Shown here piece after piece: positions 1-64,000 of a stretch of DNA of 64,000 nucleotides; positions within the stretch are counted from its first letter, which is position 1, and every line of letters starts with the position of its first letter. The position numbers and the translations under genes are program-made. The notes under the pieces were generated by a model that was not told where the DNA came from, did no database searches, and saw only the letters and a program-made list of their open reading frames with translations. The stretch is from Ahaetulla prasina (taxonomy: Eukaryota; Chordata; Lepidosauria; Squamata; Colubridae). The stretch covers positions 198,068,698 to 198,132,697 of the forward strand of contig NC_080539.1 of the NCBI RefSeq assembly GCF_028640845.1, in the 5' to 3' direction.

Positions 1-56430
<56,430 letters not shown>

Positions 56431-56628
56431 TCATCCTACACTGCAGCCAGGGGAATCCAATCCTCCCTAACTGGGCAAAGCAGGCACAACCGAAAACCTA
56501 AGAAAGAAGGTTGAGCTTGGCTATCTCGTCCTGCAAGAGAGATTCCTGCTCATTCTAGTGGCAGCTTTACACAAAATATGGTTTTTTTAATCAAACAGTG
56601 AAATGCACCTTGACTATACCAAATAATG

Positions 56629-57958
56629 TGCCCACCAGGTTTCCGGGCATTCCATCAGCCGAGGGCCCAGGGTAGGGGTGGGGGGGTAGCGGTTGTTATA
56701 CACGAGGACCTAGAACCGAGGGAGGTCACTGTCCCGCAGATAGCCGGTTGTGAAACCCTTCTGGTAAAGTGGGGCCGTGGGATACAGGTGGGCATGCTGG
56801 TTACGTACCTGGCTCCTTGCTGCGTGGCAGCAGCCCTGCCCGAGCTGTTGGAGATGATAGCCGGGACGGCGGTTGAGACCCCCAGACTCATGGTTATGGG
56901 GGATTTCAACCTACCATCAGTGGGCGAATCATCAACGACATTTCGGGAGTTCATGGCTTACATGGCGGCCTTGGACCTGACCCAGGTAGTTAATGGTCCC
57001 ACCCACACTAGGGGTAACACTCTGGACCTGATTTTTGTCTCGGGACAGTGGCTTAATGATTTGAATTTAGGGGAATTAACTGTTAAACCCTTGTCATAGT
57101 CAGATCATTTACTCTTTCAGCTAGACTTTCGAACCACTGCACCCCACCGCAGGGAGACGGAGCCTATTGTTGGTTCTGTCCCAGGCGCCTGATGGACCCA
57201 GAGAGGTTTCTGACGGAGCTTGGGCTGTTTCCTGGGGAATTAGCCCACGGCTCGGCCAAAGAACTGGTGGCCGCCTGGGAGGAGGCGACCGCCGGGGCTT
57301 TGGACCGCGTCGTGCCTTTGCAGCCTCTGACCCGGTGCCGAACTCGACCAGCTCCTTGGTATAATGAGGAGCTGAGAGAGATGAAGCACCGGAAAAGACG
57401 CCTAGAGAGTGTCTGGAGCCGCACCGAATCCCACCGAACATTAGTTAGGTCACATATTCAGACCTATCTAGTGGATTTAAGAACGGCGAAACATAATTAT
57501 TTCTCTGCTCTTATTGCATCGGCAGATAATCGCCCAGCTACCCTGTTTAGGGCAACCCGCTCCCTGCTCTTGCAGGAAGCTCGGGAGGACCCCTTGCAGG
57601 GACGTGCTGAGGATTTTGTACAGTATCTGTCCGATAAAATCGCTCGGATCCAGGATGGACTGGATGCTGATTGGATAGATCCGGGCGAGATGGCGGGGAC
57701 GAGTCTTGTGGATATTACCTGGGCTGAGTTTGATCCTGTGACTCCTGATGACATGGACAGGTTGTTGAGCAGGCTGAATCCCACCACATGTTTATTGGAC
57801 CCGTGTCCCTCCTGGTTGGTACTGGCCACACGGGAGGTGACACGAGGCTGGCTCCTGGGAGTTACCAACGCTTCTTTGTTGGGGGGCTTTTTCCCCACCG
57901 CCTTGAAAGAGGCGGTGGTGAGGCCCCTCCTCAAGAAGCCTTCCCTGGATCCAGCTAT
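56629..57958 (+). mobile_element. host L2/CR1-type LINE, 5' part (interrupted)
   Basis: Endonuclease-domain sequence from PPGFRAFHQPRAQGRGGGVA through VMGDFNLPSV (apurinic-endonuclease-like GDFN motif), the SDH motif region broken by a stop at about 57098, and then the linker RRLMDPERFLTELG with a frame shift. It ends at RPLLKKPSLDPA. The next codons of this same LINE lie at 60971, beyond an inserted LINE. 5'-truncated. Confidence 0.88.
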
Positions 57959-57960
57959 AT
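57192..57960 (+). pseudogene. LINE ORF2 linker region fragment
   Basis: Open stretch MDPERFLTELGLFPGELAHG through EAVVRPLLKKPSLDPA. It covers the segment between the endonuclease and the reverse transcriptase and breaks off where the nested LINE begins. No catalytic motif of its own; it is a remnant of the host LINE. Confidence 0.8.
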
Positions 57961-58166
57961 TTTCATTTCATTTCATTTATTTGATTTTTATACCGCCCTT
58001 CTCCCGAAGGACTCAGGGCGGTGTACAGGCAAATAAAAACAGACAAGACAATATTCTATAAAATACAACATTAAAAACCTTATTATAATTTGCCTAAAAA
58101 TTTAAAATATATAGAAATTAAAACCCCGTTTAAAATTAATAATAAAAACTATAAAATCCATAAAAT

Positions 58167-59882
58167 TTAAGCCAGCCCCGCGCGAATAAAAAGATGCGTC
58201 TTCAGTTCGCGGCGAAAGGTCCAAAGGTCAGGTATTTGGCGTAAACCCGGGGGAAGTTCGTTCCAGAGTGTGGGAGCCCCCACAGAGAAGGACCTTCCCC
58301 TGGGGGCCGCCAGCCGACATTGCTTGGCGGACGGCACCCTGAGAAGTCCCTCTCTGTGAGAGCGTACGGGTCGGTGGGAGGCATATGGTAACAGTAGGCG
58401 GTCCCGTAAATACCCAGGCCCTAAGCCATGGAGCGCTTTAAAGGTCATAACCAAAACCTTAAAGTGCACCCGAAAAGCCACAGGTAGCCAGTGCAGTCTG
58501 CGCAGGAGAGGTGTTATGTGGGAGGTACGCGACTCTCCCTCTATCACCCGCGCAGCTGCATTCTGGACTAGCTGAAGCCTTCGAGTGCACCTTAAGGAGA
58601 GCCCCATGTAGAGAGCATTACAATAATCCAAGCGAGAGGTAACGAGTGCATGAGTGACTGTGCACAAGGCATCCCGATCAAGGAAGGGGCGCAACTGCCG
58701 AACCAGGCGGACCTGGTGGAAGGCCCCCCTGGAGACGGCCGTCAAATGGTCTTCAAACGACAGCCGCTCATCCAGGAGGACACCTAAGTTGCGCACCCTA
58801 TCCTTTGGGGCCAATAACTCGCCTCCAACAGTCAGCTGCAACTGCAGCTGACTGAATCGAGATGCCGGCATCCACAGCCACTCCGTCTTGGAGGGATTGA
58901 GCTTGAGCCTGTTTCTCCCCATCCAGACCCGTACGGCTTCCAAACACCGGGACAGCACTTCAACAACTTCATTGGGGTGACCTGGGGTGGAGAAGTACAG
59001 CTGAGTGTCATCAGCGTGATGGTACTTCACCCCAAAGCCACTGATGATCTCACCCAACGGCTTCATGTAGATGTTGAACAGAAGGGGCGAGAGAATCGAC
59101 CCCTGCGGCACCCCACAAGTGAGGGCCCTCGCGGTCGACCTCTGCCCCCCTGTCAACACCGTCTGCGACAGGTCGGAGAGATAGGAGGAAAACCACCGAT
59201 AAGCGGTGCCTCCACTCCCAATCCCCCAGCCGGCGCAGCAGATACCATGGTCGATGGTATCAAAAGCCGCTGAGAGGTCTAATAGGACCAGGGCAGAGGA
59301 ATAACCCCTGTCCCTGGCCCTCCAGAGATCATCCACCAATGCGACCAAAGCTGTCTCCGTGCTGTAGCCGGGTCGGAAGCCGGACTGGAACGGGTCCAGA
59401 TAGACGGATTCTTCCAGGTATTGGGGTAACTGACGCGCCACAGCACTCTCTACAACCTTTGCAACAAAGCGAAGGTTGGAGACTGGCCGATAATTTCCCA
59501 AAATAGCTGGGTCCAAAGAGGGCTTCTTAAGGAGGGGTCTCACCACCGCCTCTTTCAAGACGGCAGGGAAAACCCCTTCCAACAAAGAAGCATTTATGAT
59601 CCTCTGGAGCCAGCCTCGTGTCACCTCCTGAGTGGCCAGCACCAGCCAGGAAGGACACGGATCCAATAAACATGTAGTGGCGCGGAGCCTCCCCAACAAC
59701 CTGTCCACGTCCTCGGGAGCCACAAGGTCAAACTCATCCCAAACAGAGTCGACAAGACGTGCCTCCTCTCCCTCGCTTGGATCATCCCAATTTCGGTCCA
59801 GACCATCCCGGAGCTGAGCGATTTTGTCGTATAGATAACCACTAAACTCCTCGGCACGTCCCTGTAAAGGGTCATCCCGCAC
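58167..59882 (-). pseudogene. LINE reverse transcriptase, 571 open codons
   Basis: L2/CR1-clade reverse transcriptase. In order: NYRPVSNLRFVAKVVES (about residue 130), FQSGFRPGYSTETALVALVD, LLDLSAAFDTIDH (motif A), [17 protein letters not shown] (motif B), and the catalytic box, which reads HADD in place of the usual YADD or FADD (about residue 290). The thumb and C-terminus follow, ending RRELKTHLFIRAGLA. One frame shift near 59880 separates it from the endonuclease frame, so it is not functional as it stands. Confidence 0.85.
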
Positions 59883-60598
59883 TCCTGATAAAGGAGGGAG
59901 CGGGTCACCCGAAACAGGGCGGCCGGGCGGTTATCTGCCGACGCAATGAGGGTGGAGGCGTAGGAACGCCTCGCCTCCCTCATTGCCACTAGGTAGGTCC
60001 TAGAATAGGACCTAACTAGTGTCCGATCAGCTTCGGAACGACTGGACCTCCAAGTGCTCTCTAGGCGTCTTCTCCGGCGTTTCATCTCCCTCAGCCCCTC
60101 GGAGAACCAAGGGCCGGACGAGATCTCGCGGGTCAGAGGCCGCAAAGGCACGACACGGTCCAAGGCCCCGGCCGCGGCCTGTTCCCAGGCCGCAACTAGT
60201 TCCTCAGTCGTGCCGTGGGCCAGATCCTCAGGGAATGGCCCAAGCTCCGTCAGGAACCTCTCCGGGTCCATCAGGCGCCTGGGACGGAACCAACGTATAG
60301 GCTCCGTCTCCCTGCGATGGTGGGTGGCGGTTCGGAAGTCTAGGCGAAGGAGAAAATGATCGGACCATGACATTGGTTCTGTTACTAAATCGTCTAGTAT
60401 CAGATCATTTAACCACTGACCAGAGATATAAATCAGATCCAGCGTGCCTCCCCCCATGTGCGTAGGGCCATCATTTACTCGAATCAGGTCCAAGGCCGTC
60501 ATGGAAGCCTGGAACTCCCGAGCTGCAGTCGATGATAAGCCAGCTGATGGTAAGTTGAAATCCCCCATAACTATAAGTCTGGGGGTCTCAACTGCCAC
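59621..60598 (-). pseudogene. LINE endonuclease C-terminal part and linker
   Basis: Contains MGDFNLPSAG, LIYISGQWLNDL and the SDH motif in MSWSDHFLLRLDF, as in apurinic-type LINE endonucleases, then DPERFLTELGPFPEDLAHG. After about LLYQE (59880) the frame is wrong and the true continuation is the 58167-59882 frame. The N-terminal half of the domain is missing from this strand. Confidence 0.82.
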
Positions 60599-60637
60599 AG
60601 TGGCAAATATCGAGTTTGGGGAGCACGTGCGCGATGT

Positions 60638-61378
60638 TTGAAAGCGATCACGTGCTCCGGCCCCCTAGTCCCTACCCGTTCCTCGGGCGGCCGTGATCCT
60701 CAGAGCCTGGATCTTCGGTTGATGTTATGTAATGCCCGGTCCGTGGCAAATAAGGCCCCCTTGATCTGCGATCTTATTCAAGGGGAGTCCGCGGACCTTA
60801 TGGGCATTACGGAGACCTGGTTGGGGCCAGAGGGGGGGGTGCCCCTCGTTGAACTGTGCCCCCCAGGTTTCCGAGCATTCCATCAGCCGAGGGCCCAGGG
60901 TAGGGGTGGAGGGGTGGCGGTTGTAATTAAGGAAGATCTAGAGCCGAGGGAGGCCACTGTTCCTCAGATCTTGGCGAACTATCGTCCAGTCTCCAACCTT
61001 CGCTTTTTGGCGAAGGTTGTTGAGAGTGTGGTGGCATATCAGCTTCCCCAGCACCTGGAGGAATCTGTCTTTCTAGATCCGTTCCAGTCCGGCTTCAGAC
61101 CTGGATACAGTACTGAGACGGCTTTGGTCGATTTGGTGGATGACCTCTGGAGGGCTCGGGATAGGGGATGTTCCTCTGTCCTGGTCCTGTTAGACCTCTC
61201 GGCGGCTTTTGATACCATCGACCATGGTATCCTGCTGTGGCGGTTGGAGGGATTGGGGGTGGGGGGCACCATTTATCGGTGGTTCTCATCCTATCTCTCT
61301 GACCGTTCGCAGACGGTGTTGGCAGGGGGGCAGAGATCGACTCCTAGGTGCCTCACTTGTGGGGTGCCTCAGGGGTAG
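60638..61378 (+). pseudogene. chimeric LINE ORF: endonuclease N-terminus joined to reverse transcriptase
   Basis: 247 open codons that cross the insertion border at 60970/60971 in frame. The left 110 codons come from the nested LINE (endonuclease start); the rest are the host LINE reverse transcriptase (LANYRPVSNLRFLAKVVES, AAFDTIDHGILLWRLEGLGV). It stops at a TAG in motif B (GVPQG then stop). The fusion is a by-product of insertion; no function is implied. Confidence 0.8.
60649..60970 (+). mobile_element. inverted 5' segment of the nested LINE
   Basis: Plus-strand 5' part of the same LINE type: LRLMLCNARSVANKAPLICD, LMGITETWLGPEGG (endonuclease N-terminal motifs) through EDLEPREATVPQI. The coding positions lie just upstream of those at the 5' edge of the reverse body, with only about 40 codons (AGCETLLVKW... 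to EMIAGT) missing between them. This is the arrangement that twin priming leaves. Confidence 0.8.
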
Positions 61379-62520
61379 GTTCTCTCGCCTCTCCTGTTCA
61401 ACATCTACATGAAGCCGCTGGGTGAGGTTATCCGTGGTTTCGGGGTGGATTATCATCTGTATGCTGACGATACTCAGCTGTACATTTCCACACCGAACCA
61501 CCCCAACGAAGCGGTCGAGGTACTGGCCCGGTGTCTTGGAGCCGTGCAGGTCTGGATGGGGAGGAAGAGGCTCCAACTCAACCCCACCAAGACAGAGTGG
61601 CTGTGGGTTCCGGCGTCCCGGTACAGTCAGCTTACACCTTCGCTGACTGTTGGGGGTGAAGTATTGGCCCCCAGGGGAAGAGTGCGCAACTTAGGCGTTC
61701 TCCTGGACGATCGGCTGTCTTTAGAAGAACATTTGACGGCCGTCGCCAGGGGAGCATTTTATCAGGTTTGCCTGATCCGCCAGTTGCGCCCCTTCCTTGA
61801 CCGGGACTCCTTGCACACGGTCACTCACGCCCTCATTACTTCTCGCCTGGACTATTGCTATGCTCTCTACATGGGGCTCCCCTTGAAGAGCACCAGGAGG
61901 CTCCAGCTAGTCCAGAATGCGGCTGCGTGGGTAATAGAGGGAGCACCACGTTGCTCCCATATAACACCTATCCTGTGTGGCCTGCACTGGCTGCCGGTAG
62001 CCTTCCGGGTGCAATTCAAGGTGTTAGTGACCACCTTCAAAGCGCTCCATGGCTTAGGACCGGGCTATTTACGAGACCGTCTGGCCTCCCAACGACCTGT
62101 GCGCTCCCACAGAGCGGGCCTGCTCAGGGTGCCGTCGACCAAACAATGTCTGTTGGCGGCCCCCAGGGGGAGAGCCTTCTCTGTGGCAGCACCGGCCCTT
62201 TGGAACGAGTTACCTCCAGGGTTACGCCAACTCCCCGATCTCCGAACCTTCAAGCGGTAACTGAAGACCTTACTATTTAATCGTGCGGGACTAGCCTGAG
62301 TGCATTTTAATTAAAATTTTAAATTTTAAGGGTTTTTATGTCGGTCTATGACTGTTTTAGTTAAATTAGGCCTATTTAATATTTTGTTTTAAATTTGTTT
62401 TAAATTTGTTATTTATATTATGTACTATTTGTGTTTTTAAAAAGGCTGTAAACCGCCCTGAGTCCTTCGGGAGAAGGGCGGTATAGAAATTAAACTATAA
62501 ATAAATAAATAAAATATAAA
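60971..62520 (+). mobile_element. host L2/CR1-type LINE, 3' part
   Basis: Resumes at LANYRPV directly after LDPA of the 56629-57958 part. Reverse transcriptase, thumb, C-terminus, AT-rich 3' UTR, terminal hairpin (gagtccttcgggagaagggc) and an AAAT tail. Two premature stops (61376 and 62260) show decay. Confidence 0.9.
61409..62260 (+). pseudogene. LINE reverse transcriptase C-terminal half
   Basis: 283 open codons starting after the stop in motif B. Contains the catalytic YADDTQLY box (about residue 18), [20 protein letters not shown], the [17 protein letters not shown] motif and the thumb. Ends at a stop in FKR*, where other copies read RRELKT. Remnant of the host LINE. Confidence 0.85.
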
Positions 62521-64000
62521 TAAGTTTGAAAAATAAGATTGTGTTAAATATTAAAAGTACTTTAACTAACTAATATTCAGATTAATCTTGTAAGATATTG
62601 GCCCACTTTTCTCAATGCTAAATGAAATATAAAAATGAGGTGCCGTGAGCTTCAGGTCTACTCTCTCACACAAGAAGTCACTTTTAACCATAGTTTAGTA
62701 AAATGTAACTAAATCGTGTTTACCAGGCCACCATTATAAATTAGAGAGGTCTTTCTCTCCTAATTGTAGCTAAGACTGTCTAGTTTTAAATTCACACTGA
62801 AAGGTTCAGTTAGTCTGGAACCAAAGCAAAAGACTCCACATGCTTAATTCAAAATGGTATCATTCACATGCTTTGGAATCCCAACAGACCCGGCCACCCT
62901 GCTCAATGGCCAGGGATTGTGGAAGTTGTGGTTCAAAATCAGCAGGGTGTCAAACAAAGGGATAAAACCATTCAAAGGGTTACACAGCTTTTAGATATTT
63001 AAATAAAATATGTTTAACATAATGAAATGTCTAAGTTGTCATAGATAGCTGCCCATATTATTTTTGGGAAGGCTAATGTTTAATGGCCAAACTGGATGTT
63101 GACTTAAATTGCCACTGAAAAAATCATTATAATGTATCTAAACTTAAACCTTACCTCATAGAAGGCAATTACAACTGACCTAAAGAATTTTTGCTTAGTA
63201 ATAAACATTAACCTGGGAATTGTTTCCATAGCAATAGCTTGACCCATAACCTAACTGCTGCCAAAACTACTACAGATTATTTTTTTTGGAATTAGCATCC
63301 TGAGAAGTTCCCAGTAATGGCAGAAGCCTGCACTATTAAAAAGTCACTATTTAATCTTCAAGAGAAAGGTGTAATCGAATGCAAACAAGTTTTGAAACAA
63401 AAAGAGCATTCAAGAGCTTAACTGTGCAAGTTAAACAGCATAGGGAGATCCACATTAACACTGAAAAGGGATTTAACTCATAAATAATAAAAATAAAAAT
63501 CATATTTTTTTGCCTTTTGTAAACTACATCCCAATTTCAACAGGGATTACAGGTTTTGCCCCCAGAAATGTATGGATCTTACATTTCAGACTTGATTTCA
63601 AAGGAAGAAATGTAGCATACTCAATTACTTTCAAAAAGTGCTGTTATTACTGTGCCAATAACTTGTGACAGTCATTTTTGCAACATTTTCCACAATGTTT
63701 AAAGGACCACTACACTGGGTTCTGAGTTTTAGATGATGAGTCGTCTTCACACTTCATAAAAAACCACTGTTCCTGGTAGAACCTATTTCAGATCTAAGGT
63801 GTTTTAATTAAAAAAAGAGCAATTAAGCCAATTGCAAATCTGTGACTCATGACAGATCCATTAAGAGGGAAAATAAAAGACACACGACATTTATGATTCA
63901 TATGCAGATAGGTTTCTGGGACACCTCTTGTGAGCTCTCAAAAAATGATATCACATACAGATGGATGGGTGCTGTGATGTATCCCAGGACCCACCAGGAG
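62521..64000 (-). other. NBEAL1 intron upstream of e1, right flank
   Basis: AT-rich sequence with no clear coding exon. A block at 62890-62960 (ggattgtggaagttgtggtt) resembles an old repeat that I cannot name. Confidence 0.5.

Larger units (their letters stand above)
57959..60632 (-). mobile_element. nested L2/CR1-type LINE, main body (reverse)
   Basis: 3' end at left, with a tail of AAATG-like units (atttcatttcatttcattta), terminal hairpin and 3' UTR. Then come the ORF2 C-terminus, reverse transcriptase, linker and the endonuclease from about LPKLDI and AVETPRLIVMGDFNLPS at about 60600. Inserted in the host LINE between LDPA and LANYRP. Its more 5' part lies next to it in inverted orientation (60649-60970). 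Confidence 0.88.

Noticed and set aside
56626..57099. A host endonuclease gene
   Set aside because: Sequence is the endonuclease part of a truncated LINE with stops, not a cellular gene.

Overview
This is vertebrate nuclear DNA, most likely from a snake. The evidence is: a spliced vertebrate gene on the minus strand; tRNA-headed SINEs of the squamate (Sauria/Squam1) type ending in ACCTTT-like repeats; an AATAG microsatellite seeded by the tail of a CR1-like LINE, a combination I recall as typical of snakes; and many 5'-truncated L2/CR1-clade LINEs and short hAT-like elements. I see no bacterial, viral or organellar gene and no tRNA, rRNA or CRISPR feature.

The only host gene recognised is NBEAL1 (neurobeachin-like 1). 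It is transcribed right to left and covers positions 56345 to 2019. I could place 38 consecutive internal exons with AG/GT borders. They join in one open frame without a stop (6201 nt, about 2067 codons), and every splice phase matches the next. In transcript order they encode: the N-terminal helical/armadillo-like part (56.3-44.3 kb); the concanavalin-A-like lectin segment (43.5-35.6 kb); a long armadillo/DUF4704-like region with one acidic, serine-rich exon (34.7-11.8 kb); the PH-like domain (11.2-6.7 kb); and most of the BEACH domain (6.8-2.0 kb). The first exons and promoter lie beyond the right edge. The end of BEACH and the WD40 repeats lie beyond the left edge.

Introns make up about 90% of the span and are full of mobile elements. 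(1) At 56.6-62.5 kb an L2/CR1-type LINE is interrupted by a second LINE of the same family that has an inverted 5' part, the pattern of twin priming. (2) At 18.5-20.5 kb there is an L1 that has ORF1 and a 3' UTR but no ORF2, a half-L1 (HAL1-like) layout. (3) A 264-bp hAT-like MITE sits at intron position +7 of one NBEAL1 exon (32.0-32.2 kb), and its target duplication copies the splice donor. (4) Five hAT-like elements cluster at 37.9-41.8 kb, one of them carrying a nested LINE. (5) Two 370-400 bp elements carry TIRs beginning CCGTATATACTCGAG with TA duplications. (6) Four copies of a roughly 385-bp element begin CAGGTAGTCCT. (7) A Snake1-like CR1 is nested in another LINE at 12.5-13.1 kb. (8) Several long microsatellites are present, mostly LINE tails.

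NBEAL1 belongs to the BEACH-WD40 family of large membrane-traffic scaffolds. All coding capacity outside its exons comes from decayed transposon ORFs. Positions come from reading splice borders by eye, so each should be good to the base where the codon count closes. Repeat borders without target duplications are approximate.
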